Assembly: GCF_039541915.1 (NCBI RefSeq)
Contig: NZ_BAABHD010000084.1
Location: forward strand, 682,001-746,000
Length of the DNA stretch: 64,000 nucleotides
DNA from: Nibrella saemangeumensis
GTDB lineage: Bacteria; Bacteroidota; Bacteroidia; Cytophagales; Spirosomataceae
Direction of reading: 5' to 3'
Of this stretch, positions 26,564 to 35,762 are shown one piece after another. Below the pieces are notes generated by a model. The model saw only the letters and a list, made by a program, of their open reading frames with translations. It was not told the origin of the DNA and ran no database searches. A program made the translations under genes and the position numbers. Every line of letters starts with the position of its first letter. Position 1 is the stretch's first letter.

Positions 26564-27682
26564 GTGAACAATTCCATCGAAACTCTCCATCAAATTGCGC
26601 TGACGCTGGTGCCGGGCGTGGGCGACATTCTGATCCGGCAGCTGGTTAGTTATTGCGGCTCGGCTACCGGTGTTTTTCAGGCGTCGTTACCTGCCTTGCG
26701 GAAGGTACCAGGTATCGGCGAGGTTACCGCCCGTGCCATTCGTCACCCCGATGTGCTGAACGAAGCCGGCAAGGTGCTGGACCGGCTGGAGAAGCTCGGG
26801 GCCAGCGCACTGTTTTATACCAGCAAGGAGTATCCAGTCCGGCTGAAAGGGCTGTATGATGCGCCGGCCCTACTGTATGTAAAAGGTACTATCGACCTCA
26901 ATGTGGCCCGCACCGTCGGGCTGGTAGGAACACGGCAGGCAACCGAGTACGGTCGCCGGATCACGGAGGAACTGGTTCAGGCGTTGCAGCCCTACGGAGC
27001 CATCGTCATCAGCGGACTGGCCTACGGCATCGATATTGCCGCACACCGGGCTAGTCTGGCGCACCAACTGCCAACCATTGGCGTAATGGCCAGCGGACTG
27101 GACATCATTTACCCGACTGTGCACCAGAAAACTGCTCACGAAATGCTTGCCAACGGCGGGCTGGTGACTGAAAACCGGCCGGGCGTAAAGCCGGATGCCC
27201 ACCTGTTTCCGGCCCGTAACCGGATTATTGCCGGGCTGAGCGATGCGGTGGTAGTGGTCGAAGCGGCTGCCAAAGGCGGAGCCATCATCACGGCGACCTA
27301 CGCCAATAATTACCACCGGGAAGTATTTGCCGTGCCCGGCCACCTGAACCAGACCTTTTCGCAGGGCTGCAACAAACTGATCCGGGAGAATCGGGCGCAG
27401 ATCTATACCCGGCCCGCTGACATTATTGAAGCCCTGAACTGGGATCAATCCCAGACAGCCAGGACACCAGCAACAGAAGCAATGGTCCTGCCGGTTGACT
27501 TTACCGAAGAAGAAAGCCAGGTAATAGCCTTGCTGCGACAGCAGACGGATATGCACATCGACGACCTGAGCTGGCGTACCCAGATTCCCATGGGACGACT
27601 GGCCTCCCTCTTACTGAACCTCGAATTCCGCAACTTCATCCGCACCCTCCCCGGTAAAAAATACCAGGTGGTGTACGTATGA
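26564..27682 (+). CDS. dprA: DNA-processing protein DprA
   Basis: Cytoplasmic protein that loads RecA on incoming single-stranded DNA during transformation. It has an N-terminal helix-hairpin-helix region (LRKVPGIGEVTARAI), the Rossmann DprA core (GLVGTRQATEYGRR, ISGLAYGIDIAAH, DAVVVVEAAAKGGAIITA), and a C-terminal winged helix (about 310-370). Length of 372 residues is normal. The start codon is GTG at 26564, the first in-frame candidate before the conserved start. DprA occurs in most bacteria, so its presence alone does not show natural competence. Confidence 0.95.
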   Translation: MNNSIETLHQIALTLVPGVGDILIRQLVSYCGSATGVFQASLPALRKVPGIGEVTARAIRHPDVLNEAGKVLDRLEKLGASALFYTSKEYPVRLKGLYDAPALLYVKGTIDLNVARTVGLVGTRQATEYGRRITEELVQALQPYGAIVISGLAYGIDIAAHRASLAHQLPTIGVMASGLDIIYPTVHQKTAHEMLANGGLVTENRPGVKPDAHLFPARNRIIAGLSDAVVVVEAAAKGGAIITATYANNYHREVFAVPGHLNQTFSQGCNKLIRENRAQIYTRPADIIEALNWDQSQTARTPATEAMVLPVDFTEEESQVIALLRQQTDMHIDDLSWRTQIPMGRLASLLLNLEFRNFIRTLPGKKYQVVYV

Positions 27683-27702
27683 GGAGTTTGCTGACGGTCC
27701 TG

Positions 27703-28335
27703 TTAACCCTTAATTCCCTGCCATTCCGCTGGGTTTTGCCGCCAGGCCGCCAGGGAGGCCAGACTGTTGGGGGCGATGTAGTTAAGCTGTTGCGCTTCCT
27801 GAAGCAGTGCTTCGTAATCGCTCAGGCAGAGGAGGGGTACACCGGCCTTCTGGAAGTTTTCGGCGGCAACGGAAAAGCCATAAGTGAAAATAGCCGCCAT
27901 ACCGATTACCTCAGCGCCTGCCTGCCGGAGCACGTCGACCACCTTTAGCGAACTGCCGCCGGTCGAGATCAGGTCTTCAACGACAACAACGTTCCGGCCG
28001 GCTTCAAGGCGACCTTCAATCTGGTTACCCATGCCATGCTTTTTGGGCTCCGGGCGCACGTAACAGTAAGGAAGGTTCAGCACCTCGGCGACCAGGGCTC
28101 CCTGGGCAATGCCTGCCGTAGCCACACCGGCGATTACCTCGGCAGAGGCATAGTGCTCCCGAATGGTGTCGGCGAGTGCATTTTTAATAAAAGTGCGCAC
28201 CTCCGGGTAGGAGAGTGTAACCCGATTATCACAATAAATCGGCGATTTCCACCCTGAACTCCAGGTGAACGGCTCATCCGGCCGCAACTGTACCGCTTTG
28301 ACATCGAGTAACCGACGGGCAATTTCTTGTTTCAT
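27703..28335 (-). CDS. pyrE: Orotate phosphoribosyltransferase
   Basis: Pyrimidine biosynthesis enzyme that joins orotate and PRPP to give orotidine 5-phosphate. The 210-residue protein shows the PRPP-binding loop VVVVEDLISTGGSSLKVVD, the substrate loop ATAGIAQGALVAE, and the flexible-loop residues KKHGMGNQIEG. It is a minus-strand single gene, convergent with dprA over a 20-bp gap. The start is the ATG at 28335. Confidence 0.95.
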   Translation of the reverse strand: MKQEIARRLLDVKAVQLRPDEPFTWSSGWKSPIYCDNRVTLSYPEVRTFIKNALADTIREHYASAEVIAGVATAGIAQGALVAEVLNLPYCYVRPEPKKHGMGNQIEGRLEAGRNVVVVEDLISTGGSSLKVVDVLRQAGAEVIGMAAIFTYGFSVAAENFQKAGVPLLCLSDYEALLQEAQQLNYIAPNSLASLAAWRQNPAEWQGIKG

Positions 28336-28431
28336 TGTTTCAGTGTTTCAACCGGGCGACCGGTGCCATTTCAGGTTTTACGCTTCCTCGAACCCTTCTG
28401 GAACATGAAACGTGAAACCTTAAACAAATTT

Positions 28432-29721
28432 CTACTCTTCTATCACCTTCCTTACCAGAATTTTGTCGATTCTGCTTTTATCCATATCGATAATCTCGAA
28501 CTGGTAGGACTGCCACATAAAGGTTTCGCCAGCCTTAGGAATATCTTTCAGGATATGCAAAGCGAAGCCGCCAAGGGTGTCAAATCCGGTCAGGTCGCGT
28601 CGGTTCTGGGCGGAAATGGTGATATCAAAGTAGTTTATGAACTCATCGAAGGGCAACTGGGCGTCAATGAGGTAACTGCCGTCTTCCCGCTCCACGATCT
28701 CATAATCCGTGTCATCGTCTTCGGAGATATCGCCGACCAGCGCATCCACAATGTCATTCAGGGTAACCATGCCAAGTACCCCACCGTATTCATCCACGAT
28801 TATTCCGACGTACTGCCGCCGTTCGCGGAAACGCTCCAGCACCTGATAGGCGCGGTTGTTTTCAGGAATGTAGAGTACATCGCGTTTAAAATCGTTTAGT
28901 TGATGCAATTCTTCATCGAGGTCTTTGCCCAGCAGGTCTTTGCTGTAGATCAGGCCAACGACCTCATCGACGCCATCGTTGCACAGCGGGTACACCGAGT
29001 GTTTGTACTCCAGAATCTTCTGTTTATTCTCGTCCGGGTCAGCGTCCAGGTCCAGGTAAATAATTTCCTGGCGGTTGGTCATCAGAGACGTAATTTTGCG
29101 GTCGCCGAGGTGAAAAACATTCTGGACAATCTCCTGTTCAATTTCCTCAATGACACCCCCGGTGGTGCCTTCCTGAATCAGGCTTTTGATTTCTTCTTCC
29201 GTAACCGCATTTTCGTTGGGCTTGATCCGCAGAATTTTGATCAGTAAATCGCTGGATGTGCCCAGCAGGCTGATAAACGGGGACGTGAGCCGCGATAGCA
29301 GATTCATCGGAGCCGCCATGGTTTTGGCAATGCCTTCCGGGTTCGATAGGCCTATACGTTTCGGCACCAGCTCGCCCAGCACAAGCGATGTATACGTCAG
29401 GATAATCAGGACCAGTACGACGGCAATAGACCTGGAGTATGGGGCCAGCGGCTCAATCTGGGCCACATACGCCTGCATATCGCTGGTAATTTTGTCACCG
29501 CTGAAAATACCCAGCAAAATACCGATCAGGGTAATGCCAATCTGAACCGTTGAGAGAAAGCGATTGGGCGCATTGGCCAGATCCAGCGCAGACTGGGCTT
29601 TTTTATCGCCATTTTTGGCTGCGGTTTCGAGTCGTGATTTGCGCGAGGAAACCAGCGCGATCTCCGACATTGAAAAAATTCCGTTTAATATGGTAAGCAG
29701 CAAAATTATGGCAATTTCCAC
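28432..29721 (-). CDS. CNNM/CorC family membrane protein with CBS pair
   Basis: A 429-residue inner-membrane protein. The N-terminal CNNM domain has four hydrophobic segments (IAIILLLTILNGIFSMSEIAL, GITLIGILLGIF, IAVVLVLIILTYTSLVLGEL), followed by a CBS pair (about 210-330; SLMTNRQEIIYL and GIIVDEYGGVLGMVTLNDIV) and a C-terminal CorC_HlyC domain. Homologues are linked to Mg2+/Co2+ efflux or cation homeostasis, and some were labelled hemolysins, which is not supported here. GTG start at 29721. Its promoter carries a perfect -7 element, and it shares a divergent intergenic region with the NUDIX gene at 29822. Confidence 0.9.
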   Translation of the reverse strand: MEIAIILLLTILNGIFSMSEIALVSSRKSRLETAAKNGDKKAQSALDLANAPNRFLSTVQIGITLIGILLGIFSGDKITSDMQAYVAQIEPLAPYSRSIAVVLVLIILTYTSLVLGELVPKRIGLSNPEGIAKTMAAPMNLLSRLTSPFISLLGTSSDLLIKILRIKPNENAVTEEEIKSLIQEGTTGGVIEEIEQEIVQNVFHLGDRKITSLMTNRQEIIYLDLDADPDENKQKILEYKHSVYPLCNDGVDEVVGLIYSKDLLGKDLDEELHQLNDFKRDVLYIPENNRAYQVLERFRERRQYVGIIVDEYGGVLGMVTLNDIVDALVGDISEDDDTDYEIVEREDGSYLIDAQLPFDEFINYFDITISAQNRRDLTGFDTLGGFALHILKDIPKAGETFMWQSYQFEIIDMDKSRIDKILVRKVIEE

Positions 29722-29744
29722 AAAGGAGTAAGGTTGGCGTACCG

Positions 29745-29774
29745 CAAAAATATCAAAACTTTTATCGTGTCAAA
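29745..29774 (-). promoter_or_regulatory. Strong Bacteroidota-type promoter of the CNNM gene
   Basis: On the minus strand TTTG (29774-29771) is separated by 18 bases from TATTTTTG (29752-29745), a full match to the -33/-7 consensus. Transcription would start near 29738, leaving a leader of about 17 nt before the GTG start. Confidence 0.65.
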
Positions 29775-29789
29775 AAATCCGGCTTTTGC

Positions 29790-29797
29790 TAATTTTG
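29790..29797 (+). promoter_or_regulatory. Candidate -7 element of the NUDIX gene promoter
   Basis: TAATTTTG matches TAnnTTTG fully, 25 bp before the ATG at 29822. No clear -33 TTTG is seen. The region forms a divergent promoter pair with the CNNM gene. Confidence 0.45.
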
Positions 29798-29821
29798 TTC
29801 CTCTAACTGTTCTCGCTCTGC

Positions 29822-30544
29822 ATGATTGTTTTCATTGACGACCGGCCTGTTCGCCTGACCGGTCCGAAAGTTGCCTCGCGTCACCGTGATACCCGTCATG
29901 GTGGTAACCACCTGGAACCGTTTTCCGACTTTGACCAAATTGTGGATGCCCGGCTGGAAGTCCTGAAAGCTGATGCGCTGCAAGGTCATCTGCTTGTTTT
30001 GAATGCTGCACCCCCGACGGTTGAGAAACTGGTGAGTCTGCTTCAGAGTTCAGACATCAGCCATCTGTCGTCGGTTACCTTGTTTTGCATCGATAAGAAA
30101 GCCGCTGAAGAGCGGATGAAGAGCCTTTTTAAAGTGGTAAAAGCGGCTGGGGGCGTGGTATTTAAAGGAGATCAGATGCTGCTGATGTTCCGCCGGGGTG
30201 TCTGGGATTTGCCGAAAGGCAAGCTCGACGACGGTGAATCATCCAAAGCCGGCGCCATTCGTGAAGTGGAAGAAGAAACCGGGGCGGTAGTCGATTTAGA
30301 TGATAAAATTTGTACCACCTGGCATACCTATACGTTTAACGACAACCGAATTCTGAAACGTACCAAATGGTACCGCATGACGTGCCTGGACGAAAGCCAT
30401 ATGGCACCGCAGGAAGAGGAGGATATTGAGCAGCTGGCGTGGATGGACCGCAAACAGGCGCAACTGGCCCTGACCAACTCGTACAGTTCTATCCGGTACG
30501 TGATCGAATCGGTGTTTGAGAAGGAGCCGAAGGAGGACGATTAA
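29822..30544 (+). CDS. NUDIX hydrolase with extra N-terminal domain
   Basis: A 240-residue protein. The NUDIX domain occupies about 105-232 and has an intact box: GKLDDGESSKAGAIREVEEE plus TGA, so it should hydrolyse a nucleoside diphosphate linked to X using Mg2+. The first 100 residues (starting MIVFIDDRPVRLTG) contain no family I know; they include an acidic, mixed alpha/beta segment. In Bacteroidota such long NUDIX proteins are often annotated only by this domain. The promoter element 25 bp upstream supports the ATG chosen. Confidence 0.85.
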   Translation: MIVFIDDRPVRLTGPKVASRHRDTRHGGNHLEPFSDFDQIVDARLEVLKADALQGHLLVLNAAPPTVEKLVSLLQSSDISHLSSVTLFCIDKKAAEERMKSLFKVVKAAGGVVFKGDQMLLMFRRGVWDLPKGKLDDGESSKAGAIREVEEETGAVVDLDDKICTTWHTYTFNDNRILKRTKWYRMTCLDESHMAPQEEEDIEQLAWMDRKQAQLALTNSYSSIRYVIESVFEKEPKEDD

Positions 30545-30786
30545 TGACAACTTGTTTCTGAACTCAACGAAAATAGTTGCCCGTACCGAAAAAGGACGGG
30601 CCTATTTGTTTAAATGGCCTAAGACTCAGTATCAGAGAAATTTACCCGAAAATCGGTAGTGAAGCTCTGAATTAATTAGTACATTGCTTCTTGGTATCTG
30701 GCGCAGTTCACTTTCTGGATTAGATAAACGCTTGTTGGACATTTAGAAAATACTAGTAACTCCTCTTGATTAACGACTCAATTTCG

Positions 30787-33033
30787 ATGAAGTGTCATTC
30801 AACGAGAATAAGCTCAATCCACATCTGGAGCATTCTTTGCCTGTTGCTGGCAAGTAGTTTGAGTTGTCTTGGACAGAGCAACAAGGCAGCTATTGACAGT
30901 ATACAGGCGCTGCTGAAAAATAATCCGCAGGCCGATACTAATCGTGTTAAATTACTCTTCGAATTGGGGAATCTCTACCGGACTCAGCCTAAACAACGAC
31001 GTGCTGTAGCAGAAGATGCGCTGAAATTATCCCGAAAGCTTCGGTACCGGGCAGGGGAGGGTAAGGCTTTATCAATTATTGCCCATACCTATAGAGATGA
31101 AAGCAATTTTAAACAGGCCCTGGCGGCCGGGAAGCAGGCGCTTCAGATGGCTACTTTGCTGAACGATCAAACCCAACTGGCAACGGTTTATGAATTAATC
31201 GGCGGTATTTATTACCTACAGGGAAACTATGCTCAGGGAATGGAGTTTTTGCTTCAGGCGCTCAAACCCGCCGAAAAAAGTAATGACGAGAAACTATTAG
31301 GTAATATCCTTGGAGATATTGGGCTGGTTTATCTATCACTTGGGGATCATGATCAGGCACTTTTTTATTTTTTACGTTCACTAAAGCTGACAGAACGTTC
31401 TGGGTCGAGAAACAGCCTAATTAAAGCGATAAATAATACTGCAGAAGCGTATCGGTTGCTCGGCAATAATGCGAAAGCCATCGACATGTACAGCAGAGCC
31501 CTGGCGGTTGCCCGAGAAATCAATAACGACTTCTTTCTCAGTTTAATGGAAAGCAATCTGGCCAACCTGTACGAAAAACAGGGAAAGTATGCAGAGGTTT
31601 TTCCGTTTGCCTTCCGGGCTTTGGCGATTGCCCGAAATATCGATGACCAGGAAGGGGTAGCCTTTTGCTCAGACATTCTGGCCAGGGCGTACCTGCACAC
31701 CAACCGCCTTGATAGTGCCCGCTGGTATGGTCTGCGTGCTTTGAAAGTGGCTCAGCAAACGGGGTTGAAAGAATACAGCCGGGATGCCAGTCAGGTTTTG
31801 GCCGAAGTCTACGCCCGGTCAAAGGATTTTGGCAATGCCTTCCAGTATCAGCAACTATACATGATTTATAAGGATAGTCTGATCAATGAAAATACCACCA
31901 AAAAGGTTGCATTGCAGCAGTATAATTACGATCTGGCCAAGAAAGAATCCCGAATCGCCCTGTTGATAAAAGATAAAAACCTACAGGCCCAGGAAGCAAA
32001 ACGGCAGCGTCAGCTCCTCTATACAATTATTGTCGGACTGATTATTGTTATTGGTTTTGCCGTTATGGTGTGGCGGAACAGCCGTATCATTCAACGGGCC
32101 AATGCACTCCTGAAGCGGCAAAAGCAGGAAATTGACAGCCAGGCCCAGCGCTTACAGGTGTTGAATCTGGAGCTTAGCGAACAGAAAGAGGAGGTTGAGG
32201 CCCAGCGGGATGAACTGGAAGATACCCTGACTAAGCTGAAAGCTACCCAGGCGCAACTGATTCAGGCAGAGAAAATGGCTTCGTTAGGCGAACTGACCGC
32301 CGGTATTGCGCACGAAATTCAGAATCCACTGAACTTTGTGAATAACTTCTCGTCCTTATCAGTTCAACTGCTTAAAGAACTGGAAGATCCGCTTAAGGCT
32401 TTGCCCGAATCGGAAAGAGAATATGCCGATGAAATTCTGCATGATCTAACCCAGAACCTGCAGCGGATTAATCACCACGGAGGCCGGGCCGACGCTATCG
32501 TCAAAGGAATGCTTCAACACAGCCGGACCAGTGCCGGAAAGAAAGAACTGACCGACATCAACGCGCTGGCCAATGAGTACCTACACCTGTCGTACCACGG
32601 CCTACAAGCGAAGAATGATCAGTTCAGTGCCGATCTCCGGCTGCATCTTGATCCAAATCTGAACAAAGTTGAAGTAATTCCTCAGGACATCGGGCGGGTG
32701 CTGCTCAATCTGTACAACAATGCATTTTATGCTGTCCAGCATAAACAGGAACAGCAGTTGAATGGGTATCACCCAAAAGTTGAGGTCTACACCCAGGCTG
32801 AAAAAGGTAGAATTGAGATAAAAGTGAAGGATAACGGGACAGGTATTCCAAAAGAGATAATCAACAAGATTTATCAACCATTCTTTACGACCAAACCCAC
32901 TGGAGAAGGAACCGGCCTCGGTTTATCGCTCAGTTATGACATTATCACCAAAGGGCACGGGGGCGAAATGCTGGTGGAGTCGGAAGCAGGTGAGTATACG
33001 GAGATGATTATTCGACTGCCGATGGAAGTCTGA
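30787..33033 (+). CDS. Sensor histidine kinase with exported TPR domain
   Basis: A 748-residue membrane kinase. A signal peptide (WSILCLLLASSLSCLG) is followed by tetratricopeptide repeats in the periplasm (about 40-385), a transmembrane segment (about 410-430, YTIIVGLIIVIGFAVMVW), a long coiled coil, HisKA with phospho-His509 (AGIAHEIQNP), and HATPase_c with NLYNNAFYAV, DNGTGIPKE and GEGTGLGLSLS. The catalytic core is nearly the same as in the kinase at 40381-42348, while the sensors differ. I chose the ATG at 30787; a TTG at 30766 is also in frame. No response regulator is next to it. Confidence 0.88.
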   Translation: MKCHSTRISSIHIWSILCLLLASSLSCLGQSNKAAIDSIQALLKNNPQADTNRVKLLFELGNLYRTQPKQRRAVAEDALKLSRKLRYRAGEGKALSIIAHTYRDESNFKQALAAGKQALQMATLLNDQTQLATVYELIGGIYYLQGNYAQGMEFLLQALKPAEKSNDEKLLGNILGDIGLVYLSLGDHDQALFYFLRSLKLTERSGSRNSLIKAINNTAEAYRLLGNNAKAIDMYSRALAVAREINNDFFLSLMESNLANLYEKQGKYAEVFPFAFRALAIARNIDDQEGVAFCSDILARAYLHTNRLDSARWYGLRALKVAQQTGLKEYSRDASQVLAEVYARSKDFGNAFQYQQLYMIYKDSLINENTTKKVALQQYNYDLAKKESRIALLIKDKNLQAQEAKRQRQLLYTIIVGLIIVIGFAVMVWRNSRIIQRANALLKRQKQEIDSQAQRLQVLNLELSEQKEEVEAQRDELEDTLTKLKATQAQLIQAEKMASLGELTAGIAHEIQNPLNFVNNFSSLSVQLLKELEDPLKALPESEREYADEILHDLTQNLQRINHHGGRADAIVKGMLQHSRTSAGKKELTDINALANEYLHLSYHGLQAKNDQFSADLRLHLDPNLNKVEVIPQDIGRVLLNLYNNAFYAVQHKQEQQLNGYHPKVEVYTQAEKGRIEIKVKDNGTGIPKEIINKIYQPFFTTKPTGEGTGLGLSLSYDIITKGHGGEMLVESEAGEYTEMIIRLPMEV

Positions 33034-33050
33034 TCATTGAATTTGTAGGC

Positions 33051-33089
33051 AAGAAAAAAGCAACGCAGGTACGGCGTTGCTTTTTTCTT
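33051..33089. terminator. Bidirectional terminator between TPR-kinase and lipoprotein genes
   Basis: AAGAAAAAAGCAACGC and GCGTTGCTTTTTTCTT pair over 16 bp around a short loop, with an A-tract on one side and a T-tract on the other. It lies between convergent genes and can end both transcripts. Confidence 0.85.
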
Positions 33090-33114
33090 AGATTATTAAA
33101 AGGCACTAAGTCGA

Positions 33115-33930
33115 TCAGAAATAGGCACAGTCAGGGCCACCACTGAATCCATCTTCGTAACATTTATCATCTTTTCCACTAGTACCCTGGCGTCCGGTTT
33201 TAATCCATATCAGGTTATCATAGTCTGCATAATAGCGTTTATCCAGGACGTATGTAAAACCGACGATATTAGCCGGCAAATTCTCGAATTTTATGAAATG
33301 GCCTGTTGCATCGCAGCGGGTTCCCTTCCCATCAGAACCTGAGGCACCACCAGTGCCACTACTAGAGCCATTGCTAAACGTCGCGATATAGTAAGGCCCT
33401 TCGGTAATAGAGCCATAGATCCTTTGTTTATATAGAGACCCTTGATCCTCTACAATAATGTAGGCTCGTAATACATTCGAAAACGTCGGGCATTCGCTAT
33501 TAGCCATTACTTCAGCCGTGGTAGATAACTGGACGATCACATTGCCTATACCGGTAGTAATGGTCTTACTGGCTGGTTTTGACGCCTTACTGTTCTGGGT
33601 GGTTTGGTAGTAGGGGTCAGTCGACGTATTACTGGTAATTGAATAATACCATTCACTGGGACCGCCATCCGGTTCGAAGCCATATATGTATGTATAGGGA
33701 GACGTTACCATGGCCTGTGCCTGAAGGGATTCATTACCCCCACAACTGCCATCGTAACAGGGAACGCCTTCTAAATTAACATCGTAGGGTTCGGACCTGA
33801 CAACAACCCGGCTGTTGGCATTGGTTTTCTCGCTGTCCGGCAGCAGATTATCGGCAGCGGGCTGGCAACCTTCAAACGCAACGACGCTGCCCAGCAGCAG
33901 TAAACTAAGTAGTGTATTAATTCTTTGCAT
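33115..33930 (-). CDS. Putative lipoprotein of unknown function, cysteine-containing
   Basis: A 271-residue protein with lipobox FEGC (Cys22) after a hydrophobic leader (LLSLLLLGSVVAF). The mature part has three pairs of Cys (CYDGSC near 58-63; EC and C around 150-205; DKCYEDG...DCAY near the end), Ser/Gly/Thr-rich loops including GSSSGTGGASGSDGKG, and several predicted beta strands. I recognise no family. The Cys pattern suggests disulfides in the mature protein, so an exposed, stable surface protein is the likely picture. It is a lone gene between a terminator and a 357-bp gap. Confidence 0.6.
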   Translation of the reverse strand: MQRINTLLSLLLLGSVVAFEGCQPAADNLLPDSEKTNANSRVVVRSEPYDVNLEGVPCYDGSCGGNESLQAQAMVTSPYTYIYGFEPDGGPSEWYYSITSNTSTDPYYQTTQNSKASKPASKTITTGIGNVIVQLSTTAEVMANSECPTFSNVLRAYIIVEDQGSLYKQRIYGSITEGPYYIATFSNGSSSGTGGASGSDGKGTRCDATGHFIKFENLPANIVGFTYVLDKRYYADYDNLIWIKTGRQGTSGKDDKCYEDGFSGGPDCAYF

Positions 33931-34287
33931 GTGAGTAAGGATTTAAAGGTTCAGTTGTGATAAAAAATGAATAGCTAAAAAGGTCAGGTGTTTCATAGGA
34001 TTTTGGTGTTGAATTGAGATGAGAAAGGTAGGGGGAAAGCGCATAGAAGGCAAGAGGCTGCCTTTGGAAATTATTTGACAGCGCCTGTATAATTTGGGCT
34101 TCTATTTACTTATTTGCTTTCTTTCATCTATAAACGCTTTGCCAATATACATATCACCAGCAAAACGTCTCTCAGATATTGCAGAAAGTAGGTATTAGTA
34201 ACAACTTTAAGGTGAAAAAACTGTGGTCAGCCCCTATATTTTAATGTCTGTTGTCGTGTCTGTATGAGCAAACGGTATCTATACCAA
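33931..34287. other. 357-bp intergenic gap upstream of the lipoprotein
   Basis: AT-rich stretch with no open frame of note and no clear hairpin. It must hold the lipoprotein promoter (minus strand), but I see no full TAnnTTTG match at a suitable distance. The other end lies behind the coaD stop codon. Confidence 0.5.
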
Positions 34288-34743
34288 TCAGGTTAACGCA
34301 TACGGCAGAAAATCATCAACCGGCTGGCCGTATCGGTGCAGGTCGCGGATGATGCTTGAACTAATCGGTGCCAGGTGTGGGGAGGTAATTAGAAACACCG
34401 TTTCTACTTCAGCGTAGATATGCCGGTTTACCTGTGCGATGCTGTTTTCGTATTCGAAATCGGTGGTGTTGCGCAGGCCGCGTAGCAGAAAGCGGGCACC
34501 CAGTTCGCGGGCCACATTGGCCGTCAGGTCCTCGTAGGTTACTACCCGAATGGCCGGATACGCCTGAAAGGTTTCTTCAATCCAGCCCACCATCTGTTCC
34601 AGCGGAAAATACCGTTGTTTGTTTGCGTTTCTTCCAATACCAATAACGATCTCGTCGAATAGCTGAAGTCCTCGCAGCACTATATCTTCGTGGCCCTTGG
34701 TAAACGGGTCGAAGGAGCCGGGGAAGAGGGCGATTTTTTTCAT
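34288..34743 (-). CDS. coaD: Pantetheine-phosphate adenylyltransferase
   Basis: Coenzyme A biosynthesis enzyme that transfers AMP to 4-phosphopantetheine, 151 residues. The nucleotidyltransferase motifs are GSFDPFTKGH (with the TxGH motif) and ISSSIIRDL (the ISSxxxR motif). The DUF3822 gene lies just upstream (61 bp) in the same orientation, a pairing common in Bacteroidota, so a joint transcript is likely. Confidence 0.95.
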   Translation of the reverse strand: MKKIALFPGSFDPFTKGHEDIVLRGLQLFDEIVIGIGRNANKQRYFPLEQMVGWIEETFQAYPAIRVVTYEDLTANVARELGARFLLRGLRNTTDFEYENSIAQVNRHIYAEVETVFLITSPHLAPISSSIIRDLHRYGQPVDDFLPYALT

Positions 34744-34804
34744 GGTGGGCTACAATGCGCTCCCGAAATAATAACCGAAAATTGGATTCTGCAAACGCAG
34801 CCAA

Positions 34805-35704
34805 TCAGCGCCCGGCGTTAAAGGGTAACAGCGCCAGCCCGTACAGGCTGATATAGCGGTGGTCGGGCAGGTCGTCGAAACCCGCAGTGAGTGTCAGGCC
34901 GGGGGGGGTATGGCCAAATGACAAATGGGGCAGAAACCGGGTCAGTTCGGTGTAAATGTCAGCAAAAGGCGTAATCTCGCCGTACAGCAGTGCATTAACG
35001 GAATACGGTTCCAGGTTCAGTTCGGCAATGACGTACAGTATGTAATAAGCGAGATCCTGCGCCTGCTTGTAACCAAACCGGTTGCAGTATATCAGCCGGC
35101 GGTTCGAGTGCAGAATAATCGTGATAAACTCATTTTCGAAATACAGCAGCAGGTTCTGCGTGCTGGGCAGTTCCCGATCTACGGCCGTGGCGGCCCGGAT
35201 GAGGGCGCTCGTCTGGTGAACAAACGTTAGTTGCTGCAGGGGGTAGGTCGCCGAAAAATAATCGGCCAGCGGGTGCTCGGCATTAAAGACAGAATAGAAG
35301 CCTTCTTCGTGTTCGTATGCCTGGGCAAATTCGTGGGCGGGTAGGGCATTACCCCGCATCAGCGACAGGTAGCTGTTGGCGTACTCCCTGCGGAACAGGT
35401 TGCCGGGAACCAGCGTAAACGAACCAGAATTGATGGCAATCCGGATTTCCTGCCATTGGCTGATCTGTAATATCGGATTGCCCTGAAACAACGCAGGCAG
35501 GGCTTCGGAAGCCGGCCGCTCGGTAAGGAGCGACGGAAAAGCGTAGTCTTCCAGCCAGCAGCAGTGCCGGTTTTGGTCAAGTAAGGCAAACCGGAACCGA
35601 TCTTTGCTGACTTCCAGACACAGCACAGACTTTTCGGCCTGCGAAGCGTCAAATTGATCCTGACGGACGGCAACAGTCGGGGAAATAGCAATTTCGGTTT
35701 GCAC
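34805..35704 (-). CDS. DUF3822 family protein
   Basis: A 299-residue cytoplasmic protein with the DUF3822 layout: an N-terminal part (LCLEVSKDRFRFALLD) and a C-terminal part (LLLYFENEFITIILHSNRRLIYCNRF) that both resemble the actin-like ATPase fold, as noted for the family. Function is unknown; it usually neighbours coaD and RNA-modification genes in Bacteroidota. The start is GTG at 35704. TAATTTAG (7 of 8) upstream could be the -7 element. Confidence 0.8.
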   Translation of the reverse strand: MQTEIAISPTVAVRQDQFDASQAEKSVLCLEVSKDRFRFALLDQNRHCCWLEDYAFPSLLTERPASEALPALFQGNPILQISQWQEIRIAINSGSFTLVPGNLFRREYANSYLSLMRGNALPAHEFAQAYEHEEGFYSVFNAEHPLADYFSATYPLQQLTFVHQTSALIRAATAVDRELPSTQNLLLYFENEFITIILHSNRRLIYCNRFGYKQAQDLAYYILYVIAELNLEPYSVNALLYGEITPFADIYTELTRFLPHLSFGHTPPGLTLTAGFDDLPDHRYISLYGLALLPFNAGR

Positions 35705-35762
35705 AGATAAGGAAGTAAAAGCTCTGAACTACTAAATTATACACCGACAGGTTGTAAACCTA

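Noticed and set aside
27679..27948. Plus-strand open frame of 89 codons following dprA
   Set aside because: It lies antisense to pyrE, whose motifs are intact; no independent support.
28432..29721. Hemolysin label for the CNNM/CorC protein
   Set aside because: The family is old-labelled HlyC/CorC but the domains indicate cation homeostasis, and nothing in the sequence points to a toxin.
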